A stretch of 64,000 bases of DNA, taken from assembly GCA_008933995.1 (NCBI GenBank), contig WARS01000012.1:2418001-2482000 (forward strand), in the 5' to 3' direction. The notes beneath the pieces were generated by a model. It did no database searches. It saw only the letters and a list, made by a program, of their open reading frames with translations, and was not told where the DNA came from. Source of the stretch: Datnioides undecimradiatus. Its lineage: Eukaryota; Chordata; Actinopteri; Lobotiformes; Datnioididae. The position numbers and the translations under genes were made by a program. This document shows positions 25,104 through 38,200 of this stretch, one piece after another. Numbering within the stretch: position 1 is the first letter of the stretch; each line of letters opens with the position of its first letter.

Positions 25104-28100
25104 GTAGGTGTACTGCTATGACTGGCACACAAACACAAACGCACGTACATACATGTGCACACACGTGAGTAGGAAATCCAGTATATCACGCAGTGTATCC
25201 AGCTTTAGGATTTACCATAAGTATGTACAGTCAATTTTAAGTGTCAGGTGAGTGTGTGTTTTGTTCCAACTGTGTGACTTGCTTTGCTCTTTGTAGCAGC
25301 TGTGTAGCAGTGTGAGACAGGTGTGTGATTTTCCTATAGCATGTGAGGAGTGCGCTTACGCGTGGCATAAGCAGGTGATTGTGTGTTTGCGGGCACCCGT
25401 GTGTGAGTGTTGGGATTCAGCAGGGGGTCCGTGTGATTGTGTTGGTCAGGATGAACACAGTGGCAGTCTTGCACGGAGGCACTCTTGAGGGCGTGTGATG
25501 TTTATGACTGTTTATCAGTCAAAGTACATGTGACTGAGAGTAATTGTGCAATGACATCTGATTAATTAAATGCACTGAATGGGGGTTGTTAAAGATTCAT
25601 TATCAATCTATCTGACATGTGATCCAGTATTTTTATTGATGTACAGATGGTACAACAGAGCAATTAGCTAAGTACTGTTTCAGCAATCGTGTCTCATGTT
25701 CAGAGCAAACCTTCTTCCGCTCAGCCAGTTTTATCTGTTTCTTCTCAGTTGCTTATGTTTAGTGACTGGTACCTGACCTTACCTCACCTTACCTTACCTA
25801 AGGTTTCACAAGAACACAGCTGGGGTTGTCAGTTCAGCAAAATGTAAAAAAAAAACAAAAAACATTCGCCATGCAGAAACGTATGACTTTACGTTTTGGG
25901 GTTATATAGATATATGGAGAGACATATGTATACAAAAGCCAAATTTGCTTTTGTTCTGTGACGGACACCTTATAGGGATCTATAGGCTCAAAATAAGAAC
26001 TGATTCTCAGTGCAGATTGAAATAAACACAAAATCAGCCCTGTGAGCATAACTAATAATGTTAGATTTGTAGATGTTATATTACTCCTACCACAGATGTT
26101 CAAAGGGATGCTTTAGAATTAAACAGCAATGGCTATTTTTTCCAGCTGAAGGTCAGGGTCGACCAGTCCAGCCTAGGCTTAGTGCCAAGCTGTCCTGTTG
26201 GCAAGTTCAGACCGGTCTGGACACCACTGAGGACAGACTACTTTCCTGCAGTGAGCAGTGATGCTTCCTCTCATTTTTCATCATATGATGCTAGCAGAGG
26301 TTCCCTTTTTACAGGAAGCTGCTGTTTCACAATAGCCCGTACAAGAGTATTTATAGAGCTGCTAAGTGAGTCTTGTTGCGTCTTTCAGCAATTAGGACAA
26401 ACAAAGTTTGCCTGATTAATTGGACAAGGTTGAAGCAAGAAGCTCGGTGACAACTCAAGGACACTGTTCATAGGCACAGCAGTGTAACAATGGATGTGTT
26501 TATCCATGAGGAGAATAGGCACTATGTTGATTTTTGTGGGTGTATATGCATGTGTGCTAAGTTAAGGAGGAAAATTCCCTGAAGGTCACACCAAAGTACA
26601 AGAATGTAATAAAATACAGTCTGCGTGTATTCATATCTTCACATCCATCTCTGCCAATCTTTTCTATTTAAATTATTGCTATGTCCTCATGCATTCATCC
26701 AAGTGTGAGCAACTGAGGGACACAAAGTACAGTTTTGACATACAGCTTTTCCCATTTCTTTGTTTCTCAAACTGAGCTAATAAGTTTTTTCCAGCTGATA
26801 CTTGTTTACATGTATTTACTATGAAAGCAATGCAGGACTTTGCCTTGTAATTGAGTATTTTTCCAACGTGGTACTGCTAATTCTACTTAAATACAGGACT
26901 GAAACGCTCGTTATGCCACTATCGTTGGGGCAAGTTGTGGCGACTACGCTTATGTAATACCGTACATGTATTACCTCTATAGAATTCATGTGCATGTGTC
27001 CACACACAGGCTTATGACTCGGTAGAGCCTAACCACCAGAGCAGCACAACAAATATAAGACCTGCCTTGCAGGGACGTTGTTGTCTCGTCTTCCCAGCAT
27101 TAAGAAACCACAGTTAATCCCCAACTGTGTCACCCTTTGACTCATTGCTGAGTGTAAAGTAACAACCCTGTCAGTATCTGCTGATTCAAAACACCATCCT
27201 CCTTCCTCTTTCTCTTCCTCTCTTGTGCTTACCCATAGTTTCAGACTGATGATCAGATTGGGTGGAGAGTTGTTATGTCATTGGTCATAAAATATCAAGC
27301 AAGATCCTGCCTGGGCTTCAATATATTGCCAATATAAACTCAATGGTGTCTTTATGTGAGGATTACAAGTTATACAAACCTATGAACTGAATATCTTGGC
27401 CTTTATGTAGTTGTGTGTGGGACTATCTTTGTTTGATGAGTACTTATAAACGCTGTACTTTTAAACTTGTAAAAACCAGTTTGAACTTTGGACTTCATTT
27501 TTGCATAATGAGGTAAATTTGCCTGGTCATATTTAGGAATTTTTAAAATCACAGAACCAATTTAAAATCACATTTAGGTTAAGGTGCCAGTAAACATTAC
27601 AGTCATTCAGGATTAAATTCAAATTTAGGGATTAAGGAATGAATGCAGTCAATGGTCATCTTGACACAAGAAGAATGTGTTCTGTGAGGAAGTAAAAATG
27701 ACTTTGTGCTATGAATGTTACTTTATATGTCACAGTGGTCTTAGTTGATGAATGATTTAATTTCTGCTGCTAGAAACAACACTCATTTCACATGCAAGCA
27801 AAGAAGTTGATGCTAAATCTCAAGGGTTTCTCTACAGCGTTTTTTTAAATCTCTTCTTCCTTATAAAGAAAAGTCGGTTCAGGCACGTATTTATTTTGTT
27901 TACATATCATGCCAAGAAAAAATCTCTTAAAATTCTTCACATATTGGCTTAAGCTCATATTAAAAAAACAAAACAAAAAACACTGAGATACACTGAGCAA
28001 TAACAGACGTTGTGTACTCCTTACTCCACCACTCCCTCTTTCATCATGTTGAAGTTTAAACCATCGTGGCCTCACCTTAACACTGCGTTTGTGTTTACAG

Positions 28101-29536
28101 AAGGGTCAGAAGTGGAACCATTTAAGCTTGAGTGTGATTGTGCAGTGTTCATGACGATGTCTGTGCGTTTGTGTTCGCGCGAACATGACATGACAGTTTT
28201 GGAAAGTGATGACATCTTGGTGGATCCTTACTTCTCTAAATGGCAGGCTGAAGGCTAAAACTGCAGGGTTAAGATTAGGTTTGGAATAGTGTTAGGTTTT
28301 TGGTCAGGCATGTCATCGTGATCAATAGGAATGCATGATGTCAATAAAGTTCCCTGCAAGTACAGATGTCAAACCTCAGTGTTTGTTTGGCCCAAGTGCC
28401 TGTGTTTCAGCCTGTGATGATGATAAAAGAGAAATCCCTCTATGATCTCATGCACTTAATTTGCAGCTCAGGTAAGCCCTGTTTTCTGTCTCGACATGTG
28501 TTGTTTGTGACTATGTGTGTGTATGACGCTGCCAACACCATCATCACTAAGTGGTTACCCATAGTCTAACAGTCTTTCCCTGCTTTCATCTGAAAGCAAA
28601 TTGACGGAAGACTTTGATTGCAAACCAAACGTTCCACCTCTTGCTAAACACATCTCCATCTTACAGTAACTGGAGGGTAGGAAGGGTGAGGCTCAGGTCT
28701 GTTCAGCGCACCCTAACAGCTCCACTCTAACCACGTTCCTCACTGACTTTGATTTGCACTGTTTAGCAAGAGTTTTGAAATTGGAGCCAGCTGGAATTAA
28801 TGGAGTCATCCAATAATTCCAGGGTTGATTGTTGACTTCACCAGCGGACATATCACAGACGTTCTTCATGCATTTTATATGCGCTAGACAAACGGCTTAT
28901 AGCGTTTGACAGTATAAATCACAGCGTGTGAAGATGCTGTAAAACAAGTAAACATATGTGGCAATCACATGTGGTTTCATTCTTGCTTCACTGTGGCTGC
29001 ACGCCTTCGAGGAAAGGCTGGATGAATGCAAATGGCAAAGCCTTGTGTGGTGCAGCTCAGACAGTAATGCCATCAGAGTTAGCGCAAAGTGCTTTTCAAT
29101 GAAAAAGACTATGGCAGCTAATAATGTTTTGATTAGACATTTCCTTTTTACAGGGACTTGAAAGTCCATGTTGCACCAATTGTGTTAAATACTATCATTT
29201 CAAAAGATTTAATTACACCTGCTTTGCTTTGCTGAGTTCACTCAATAATCAAAAAGATAAACTAAAGAAATAGTTTGTGCAGCCAACTCAGACCTATGCT
29301 TACAAGAGAGATTAAAAAGTTAAGTACATTCATTATACACACACACGCACACACGCACGTTCAGTCACAATGAAATTCTACGTACACAGTAACCAAAAAG
29401 CAACAAAAGCAGCAGCCACAGTGGATGTGTTTTAGCAGGACATTTAGACTTAACCAAGTAAGCCCTGGTACCTGTCTCGCTCTTGTTTTAAAAACAGTTT
29501 CCACCAAGGCTTTACCTGTTTTGCCCAGATTTGGTT

Positions 29537-29632
29537 TGATTATCTGGTAAAGTTGAACTGAAAACTCTTGATTATCTGGTAAAGTTGAACTGAAAACTCT
29601 TGATTATCTGGTAAAGTTGAACTGAAAACTCT
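29537..29632. repeat. Minisatellite, three near-identical 32-bp units
   Basis: Each unit starts TGATTATCTGGTAAAGTTGA and ends ACTGAAAACTCT. Three copies follow one another without visible differences, so the array is young or homogenised. It lies upstream of entpd1. Confidence 0.9.
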
Positions 29633-30676
29633 AATCCATAAAAGGCATTCAGAAACCTATGGGGCACAAGATTTTGTATTTTCTTCATCATCTACGGCTA
29701 TTGTCCAAGTGTGACAGGGTGAGTCAAGCAGAGGGTCACATTTGTGCTTAAAGCAATCAAACATGTCGCATGCATGTCTCAATCTTCTCCTTACTTCCAA
29801 TTTGGTGATGCTATGATCATTTTATTGTTGATTTCATTTTATTAAATCAGCACTGATATACACCTTTAACTGTAATTTCTACTTTCTGACTTTCTGACAA
29901 TAGATTATGAGTAAATCAGTAGGCAGACTGCTGCAGACCAGCCTCTTGGTCAAGAAGAAAAATAGTCATGCACTTTGGCTGTTTACTTAGAAATGACGTG
30001 GTCAAACAATTACAGGATACTTTACAGAGGCTGCAAGTGCGTGCGTTTCCTTAGTGTTAAGAAACTTTGACTCATACAGCCCTCTCCAACATTAGGGACA
30101 CTAAGTTGGCAGTTACATTCTTTTGCATGTTTAGATATGTGTGCACGTGTACCTGTGGGTTTTGTAGCAAGAGAATGAATCAACAAATCTGCAGGCAAGT
30201 CATGTCTTGGGTCTGTGGGGATGCACGCACACACACACACACACTCACACAGGGTCTCCAGCAACCCTTATTCTTTTAACATACATACATAAAGACACAC
30301 AAACTGCCTCAGAGAAAAGCAGGGAATTCCGATCCGTCACAGAGATGACATCACAGGCTGCGAGTAATAAAAAAAACAAAAAAAACAGCTAAACAAGGGA
30401 GTCCCCACTTCCCCTCCCTCCTACACATCCCACAGAATGAAGACAGAGAGGAGGGGGGAGAGAGAGAGAGAAGTGCCGGGATGAGTAACTCATTAGCTCA
30501 CAGGAGGAGGAATGGGGGAGGTAAAGTGAGAAAGAGAGAGAGTCCCTTTTAAGGGGTTCACATGCACACAAGAGCCTGCTGACATACGCACAAACACGTT
30601 TTGGCTGTGTCTCCATAGTGACCAGCTTTACTGCCCCAGCTTGGGGAGGAAATGCCAAACTCAGTGCTTCAGAGAG

Positions 30677-30678
<2 letters not shown>

Positions 30679-30711
<33 letters not shown>
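30679..30711. repeat. (AC)n microsatellite
   Basis: About 16 uninterrupted AC units upstream of entpd1. Confidence 0.95.
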
Positions 30712-30713
<2 letters not shown>

Positions 30714-30913
30714 GCCTCACTCACTCACTCTATTCTAATCCTCTGTCCGGCCACGACGGAAAAACCTCTCCTCATCTTATCACTCTGTTACCTCCCTCTG
30801 TCCATTCTCTCCCCTTCCTGTCCTCCCCATATTTTCCTATCCCGTTTACTTCCTCCCCCCCTTCTCTCTCTCCCTCTCACAAGCTCTCTCTGTCTCTCTC
30901 CCTTCCCTGTCAG

Positions 30914-30942
30914 TGGTAAGTTCATTGAAGTAGACACCAGAG
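30914..30942 (+). other. Candidate 5' UTR micro-exon upstream of entpd1
   Basis: A long pyrimidine tract ending in CAG (about 30860-30913) is followed by 29 bases and a consensus GTAAGT donor. If it were spliced after the 25088 exon it would bring an in-frame TAG, so it could only be non-coding. In that case translation starts at 32107. No transcript evidence is available. Confidence 0.25.
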
Positions 30943-31390
30943 GTAAGTACTCTCTTCCGCTGCCTGTTTGCCGTTGGCTCGCTGTTTTAGTGTGCTGTAA
31001 GTTGCAGGTTTTGTGTGTTTTACCACAACAGAAAAAGGTCAGGTTGTACTATGACCGCTGCAGGTCCTGTTGATGCAAACAAAGAAAAAGCTTTGTATGT
31101 GTATCTGTGCGTGTCTTTCTATGTTCCCTATGAAATGAGCACTGTACCCTCGGATCAGTTTCTACAATATTCCAGCTGTCATGTGCCGCTAGATAGTGTC
31201 TGCCAGTTTACTTAGCTTAATCAAACAAGCTAATGTGCACATGCGTGTACATGTGAGTGAATGTGTGCAAGTGTGTGTACTTAACAATTCTGGCTGCTAT
31301 CTTGTTCATCACTCTTTTCTGTCACAATAGTCCTGTGAATACAGACAGCCTTTTTTGTCTCTGTGTAAACTTGATATACATAAAACTCAT

Positions 31391-31450
31391 ATTAATTACA
31401 GTAGTATCTGTAATTAATAATCTGTGTACTCTGAGAGACAGAGTACACAG
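31391..31450. repeat. Two adjacent perfect inverted repeats
   Basis: ATTAATTACA (31391-31400) pairs with TGTAATTAAT (31409-31418) across an 8-base loop. CTGTGTACTCTG (31422-31433) pairs with CAGAGTACACAG (31439-31450) across AGAGA. Both stems are perfect. Function unknown. Confidence 0.7.
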
Positions 31451-32106
31451 TGGAAACTCAATGAGTACTTAGAAAGGAATATGGGAATCAAACAAAGCAG
31501 CATCAGATCATATATATTCAAGATTAAAGTAATACCTATAACAGGATGTTGAAATTATTAATTACTGTTGGCTAACAATGACTCATTGCTATACCTATAA
31601 ACATAACACTCCCATAATATACTAGTTATTTTCTTTGACTGAAGCCAAATGTGGTCCTGTTTTGTACAGAACACTAAAGCTATTTCCACAATAATTAGTG
31701 TGAAACTGGTTTCCGTTTAAAGCTTTTCCAGAGGGGAAATCGTGTTGATCATTCAGCATTAGCTAAGTGCTTTGGTGGAATACCCTTTCAAACGTCTGTG
31801 TCTGAGATAACAAACCCCCTAGAATCAATGAACAGTCTGGCACAAGTTCAGACGCACCACATTAGAAATCCATCTGTAGTCCTTGGTTACAAAACAACAC
31901 AATTAAACACTCACGGCAACCCCAGGGCATGCTCTTTCTCATACATACAAACACGCATTGCCGTGACATCACGCACATCTGGATGCAAGACTGGCTAACA
32001 CACTCCCCTTCCTCTTTTCAATGTGTCCCCATCTTCCCCTTTCTATCCCGGCAACCCTCTCGCTTCTCCTTCCTGTCTGTCTGTCTTTCCGCCCCCGCTC
32101 TCAGAG

Positions 32107-35100
32107 ATGAAAGAGAAGAACCCCTGGCACAAGCCTGTGACCATCATCATCACTGTGATTGGTGTCATAGCGATTGTTGCCTTGGTGACGGTAGCAGTTT
32201 TGCAGAACAGGCCCCTCCACCAAAAGTACAAGGTATGGTAGAGGAAAATACTAAAATGTATCAGTTTCCCCGTGTTGGGGCCCACTGCCTTACAGTGAGA
32301 TCTCTGTCCAGTCTGCAAGCCAAATATGGTCTCTTGTCAATATCACCTCAACCTGTGTTACTTGTTCTAGATATCCACTACCAAATAAGGCCAATGGATG
32401 TCAATGATATTAAATCAACACAACAAAGTATTGCTGAAGTAGTTCTGGGATATTTCTCTGTCGACTATATAATCATTGCGCTTAATGCTTAAATAGTACA
32501 TGTGAACTCACCCAGAGCACTGAACTGGAATTCCTCTCTTTCTACTCCAGTATGGGATCGTGCTGGACGCTGGATCCTCCCACACAGCTTTGTATATCTA
32601 TGAGTGGCCGGCCGAGAAGGATAACAACACTGGAAGAGTTGAACAGAAGCATTCCTGCAAAGTTAAAGGTATATGCTGAACAGTGTGTCTTACAAACACA
32701 CATTCACACAGCCCACACTTTCAGATGTACAGCCACTAATGCATCCTAGCAAAATCATTTAATGAAGCAAAACCATAAGGTATATGAACACCCTGTGTTC
32801 ACTTCACTTTGTGCATTAACTGCCCTATAAGAACTCTTCAGTAGTTTTATAAGACATAAACCATGGCAACATGTGAGTTCAAGTCATGTTCATCACTTTT
32901 TAGAAACCCTAAGGAACAGGTTTCATTATCATAAATGTTGCTTGCACTGCATTTCTGTATTTGGTTCTGGTTTTTATTTTTGTATGTAGTAGTTTGTCTA
33001 AATTCTGCCAATGTGTTGTCTAATGGGTTTTGTATTTCGTCTACAAGTTTTCTTAAGTTGCAGTACATTGAAATCTCTATGCCAATATAAATTAGAAATA
33101 ATATAAACATCTTTTGGGTTGCCACAAAAATCCCTTTTCTTAATATTTATCAGTCTCCAGCATGACTTACTTTATCTTCTTATCTAGAGCTGTCATTAAT
33201 TCGGACCATTCATTCACCTGAATATTTTCTGATGAACTCGACTGCTTTGTGCTTAAAAACTAGAAAATAACAAAAATGCACCTTGGAGTTTCATGAGGTG
33301 GCTGATGTCTTTAACCGGCCTCGTTTGGTCTGACCAACAGTCCAAACCAGAGATTTAACATTATTTCTTTAAAAACAGAATAAAGAAAAACATCCACATT
33401 GCGTAAGTGGGACCAAAAGAATGCTGTTTATCTCTGCCATCTCTAAACCATTTACTTTCATTACAGAGTTAGAGAACATCTGCAGCCAAAATGATTAACA
33501 TATTAACATTTACTTAACAAGGGTTTTATTATGGCTGTGGACATGATGGCTTATTATAAAATAAGAAATCCACAATACTCTGCTAATGAGTTAGTCACGA
33601 TGTGATGAGGTCATTCTGTGATTTGACAGGGAGGGATGACCCAAACCCTAGGCCAAATTAACACTCACCATATAGTAAAACTATGTATAGCATCACTTTG
33701 GTTTCATGTCTCCTCTACAAGGTTTTTTTTTTAAAATATTAAGCTGCAGTCGGCTGGCAGTTAGCCTTGAATAACTTTGCTTTAAGTGACAATCTTCCAT
33801 CGATGACATGATTCCAGGAAGCTACTCCATCAGGCCCAAAACTTGTTCCAGCGACTGTGAAAAGGAAGACCTTTTTAAGACTTACTTTTACTTGTCATTC
33901 TTGTATGGACATGTAATATGTTAATTTTTAAGCTTCAGGTCATGGTAGCCTTACCTTTTTTTTACCTCAGGCTAGAACGAGCCATTTTCCCCACTTACAG
34001 TCTGTATGCTAAGTCTAAGAGTGGTATTGATCTCCTCATCCAACTGTCTGCAAGAAAGTGTAACAGTGTACGTACATATTCCCATAACAATTTCTTATTA
34101 ATCATTAATGAACCCATTAGTAATAAAAATAGTGCATACAAAATAATTAAAAGAAAGTGGATGTGCATGTGTTTAGTACATGTATAAATGTTTGTATAAA
34201 TGTAATGCATTTTGTCCTGGAACTAGATGGATAGCCCAGTGTAGCTCAGCCTCAGTGCAGCCTTCTTATGCCAGTAATTGTTGGTCTGTTGCTTAAGAAT
34301 TGAGGCATTTTTAATACACCGCGTAACTGACTCAGATGGACTGGGTGACAGCTGGGAGCTCTTATCTGTCAAGCTGCCCTGTCTCTTGATGTCATTTACA
34401 GGAAAGACTAAGATTAAGAGTTTCTACATAAGCCCCACAAGGGGGAAATATGCAGTGTTAACAACAGCAATGTAGGAGAGGCATATTAAACAACAATAAA
34501 TAGAAAAGGAAGGACAGTATAAACAGAGGTAAACAATCAGCAGCCTATAAATCAGCATGTTTCTCTGAGTAAACTTTCTTAAAAGTACAGTGCTCTGCTG
34601 TTTTTTTCTGATTTCCGAGTTGTTTCTAATGGTATATGTCAGAAAGTATTCAAAGTATCAAAATGGTGCTATTTTGCTCTTCCCAGGGGAAAAACATTGA
34701 ATAATTTAAGAGGTACCCATTAACCCAGCTACATTTACTGGGAAGTGAACAGTTAAACTTTCTCTCAAGTAAGAAGGACACATTTGTGCTGGATATCTAA
34801 TGAGGGATAGTCTTGGATGTAATTTTGCCCACTGGGAAACTCAAATAGAGTCGTATACATGCTTAACATGAGGCTGTTTATAGGAACCAGAAATCTTAAA
34901 GTCTTCATCAGGCCTCCTGTCTCATGGAACATTTCCTAGTTCCCAGGTCATGAATTTGGTAAAGATGATCTTCAAATCCCAGGCAGAATAGCCTCTCTGA
35001 ACTCAAGGCTCTTATTATGTTTTATGGCCACTAAATATAGGCTGAATGACTTCACCCTTCTCTTGACATTTTGCTCAACTTGCAGGTCCAGGTATCTCCA

Positions 35101-35250
35101 GCTACGCATCTGCTCCATGGAAAGCGGGAGAGTCTCTGAAGGAGTGTATGCAGGAGGCAGAGCTTAGGGTCCCCGGGAAAAGACACCAGGAAACCCCTCT
35201 TTACCTGGGGGCAACTGCAGGAATGAGACTGCTGAAGTACGCATATGTGT

Positions 35251-35282
<32 letters not shown>

Positions 35283-38200
35283 CATCAAACATAAAACATG
35301 CATCCATAAAAGTGTAACACAGCATGTCTGTTCATGCTGACACTAGGGTGACCATATCTCAAGGCTTAACTCTGTAATTGTGTTCGTACTGGCAGCCGAA
35401 GTGCTGCTATCTGTAGTCTTTTCCATCCGCCTCTTTTGTGATTTATCTCCACTTGAACTTAACCGCCAGAGCACCGAATATGTTACTGTCAAATCCATTA
35501 TATATGACACCGTCTATTTATTATTTATGGGCTCCTGTATTGATTTGAATTATGGATGTGAGTCACTCTAATGAATTTGTGTTGCGTGTGTGTGCGTGCA
35601 GTATAGAGAACAGCGTGGTGTCAGACAAGGTCTTCCAGGCTGTGGAGGAGGCCCTGAAAAAGTTCCCCTTTTCCTATCAGGGAGCGAGAATACTCAGCGG
35701 CCAGGAGGAGGGCGCCTTCGGTTGGGTCACAGTCAACTACTTGGATGACCGCCTCAAACAGGTAAGTAAATGCACGCCTGCAGAAACATGTCCACGCATG
35801 TTTGTCCACCTTCAGCTGTGCTTTCTGTGCACTGTGTCTTCCGTGTTTGCACCAATTTCAATGCCTTTTTGTCTCTGCTGCAGGGCTTGGAAACCACAGG
35901 TGCCCTTGACCTTGGTGGGGCCTCCACTCAGATTAGCTTTGTATCTGATAGTTATAGTGGTTCAGAATCACCAAGCAACTCTGTGACCTTCCGACTCTAT
36001 GGAAATGATTACAACCTGTACACTCACAGCTTCCTGTGTTATGGAAAAGACCAAGCCCTACGAATGATGCTGGCACACCAGACTCAGGTAATTATTTGAT
36101 TTTTTTTTTTTTCCTGTTCAAGTCAAATCAAACCATACATATTTTGAGATTTATTCATCTTTAAAGAGAGACAGGATACGCTGAAATGAGTTTACTTAGC
36201 TTTCTTCTTTTTCTCTTACACCTCTGTATTTCGCTCTCTCTCCTAGTCAGGTCCAGGACAAATATTAGATCCTTGTTTCCACCCTGGATATGCTGCAACA
36301 AAGAATTACTCAGTCCTATATGACAGCCCCTGTGTGTCAAACCGGAAACCCCAGAAAGCTCCTGCGACCTTCAATCATACAGGGCAAGGAAACTTCTCAC
36401 AATGCCAGGAAGTCGTCAAAGGTGTTTTCAACTTTACCTACTGTAAATACAGCCGGTGCTCTTTCAATGGGGTCTTCCAGCCACTTCTTCAGGGCCCATT
36501 TGGGGTAATGTATCACAGTGTTTAATGTACATTTTAAGGGTTATGCAAACACACAGGGGTTACACAACATACAGATCTATCAGTTGTAATCTTTAACCGT
36601 CTCTGTTCACTGAGCAACTTCTGTTCTGAGCATGACTTTTAGTTTAGCGCTTTTAGTGCTACTGGTTAATTTTCCTGATCTGCAAAAACAAATGAAAAAT
36701 CTATTTTCCAACGCATCTTTAGAGAGACCCTCAGAGACCCTACAGGGGTACGAATAACCAGGTTTTTCCATCTGAATGCCATCTTCCAAATTTGATCAAA
36801 AACAGGATACTCACTGTCTCTACAGTATACCCACTGTCTCTAAGTTACTGTGAATAATACTAACAGATACTGTTCCTGGATGTTGCTGTTGAATTTAGCT
36901 TAGTAGGTAAGGCCAGTGGGAGTCTTATGCATCAATTTCTTTTTGTCTCTCTCTCTCTCTTACTGTAGGCTTTCTCCGCATACTACTTTGTGATGAATTT
37001 CCTAAATCTGACTGATACACCCATCCCTCTGGAAACTGTCAAGGAAAAGCTGACGCGCTACTGTGCTACCCCTTGGAATCAGGTCAGGGCATATTTATGC
37101 ATCCGTTACACACACACGAAGAAAATGCCCTTCCATATTTATCTACTTTCCTGTTTTATCTATGTCCTCCAGCCTTCCCATATTGTACACTGATGATATC
37201 ACTGCTTGAACAGATAAGGCAGCAGTACCCAGAAGTAAAATTGAAGTATCTGGCTGAGTACTGTTTCTCTGGCACATACATCCTCACCCTGCTGACAGAA
37301 GGATACAAGTTCACCTCAGAGAGCTACTCTGATATAAAATTCATCAAAAAGGTCAGTAGATCACAATCCATTCCTTTCCTGTCTCACACACCCCAGAGCC
37401 ATGACCTCTCTTGACTGAAGGCATAGTCTACAGTATCAGCCTTTACTCTTGGCATGTGTGCCTGTGTTGTGCTGTTGTACCTGAGAATATAAGGATAAGA
37501 CTTGGATGTTATGGGGTTTAGATTAGGTCAAGGTTAAGTTGTCCAAACAACCTCTTCTGTGGGTGACCACTTAGCACATCATATTCCACTTTTAAATGTT
37601 CATTTCAATAGCATTAACAGAAAAGGTTCAATTGGATTGCTCAGTTAGGAAGAACTAAATTGGGACTGGCTCAGAAACCTCATAGCAACCTTGCCAAACA
37701 AAGTCAAACAGTTCCATTCCCTCAATTCAATCAGTGTCAAGGCAGTGCATGACCCCCAGAAAACTAAATTGTCACATGAGTTTGAATCAATTTCCCTTGA
37801 AGGCAAAAAAACATTTTCAAGTAAACTAAAGTTTCTGACTAGCTGCCAATAAGCAAGATATTAACAGTATCAATATTCTACAATTGAATGTCTGCAAAGC
37901 CTTTTGGACTATACACCTCATCTCCTGAATGGAAGCAATGCCTCTCATCCAAGATGTAACTCAGTGCTGACAGAAATCTACTAAATGGACTCACTGACTT
38001 TCTTATTTTATGTGAGCCGAGAAGTGCTTTGTAATTTGGCCCTCATTCACACAGACATACAAACACCGTGCAAGATTCCTGTACAAATGAGAGTCGGGAA
38101 TTGAACCTCAAACCACGAAAGCAAGTGAGCTACTGCGCGTGTTACAGCGGCCTTTGATTGTTTCTTGATTTTCGTGAAATATATTATGATACAAGATCTG

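Larger units (their letters stand above)
25104..30913. other. Spacer or 5' intron of entpd1, no gene recognised
   Basis: No ORF shows a family motif. The stretch holds GTGTG-rich sequence (about 25240-25450) and the 32-bp minisatellite (29537). If the 25088 exon is real this is intronic. Confidence 0.5.

Noticed and set aside
24685..25164. 159-codon minus-strand ORF rich in Ser/Leu
   Set aside because: Product of the GA/CT microsatellite and surrounding purine tract.
30618..31073. 151-codon plus-strand ORF with His/Thr and Leu/Ser/Pro runs
   Set aside because: It arises from an AC microsatellite and a pyrimidine tract; the latter is better explained as a splice acceptor tract.
35770..35883. 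Upstream in-frame extension of the entpd1 exon at 35884 that would fill the short ACR3-ACR4 loop
   Set aside because: The extra residues show no similarity to NTPDases and start inside the intron; the alternative AG at 35813 is out of phase.
38089..38156. A genuine tRNA gene on the minus strand
   Set aside because: Only A- and B-box-like pieces remain, without a foldable acceptor stem, and a SINE tail follows.
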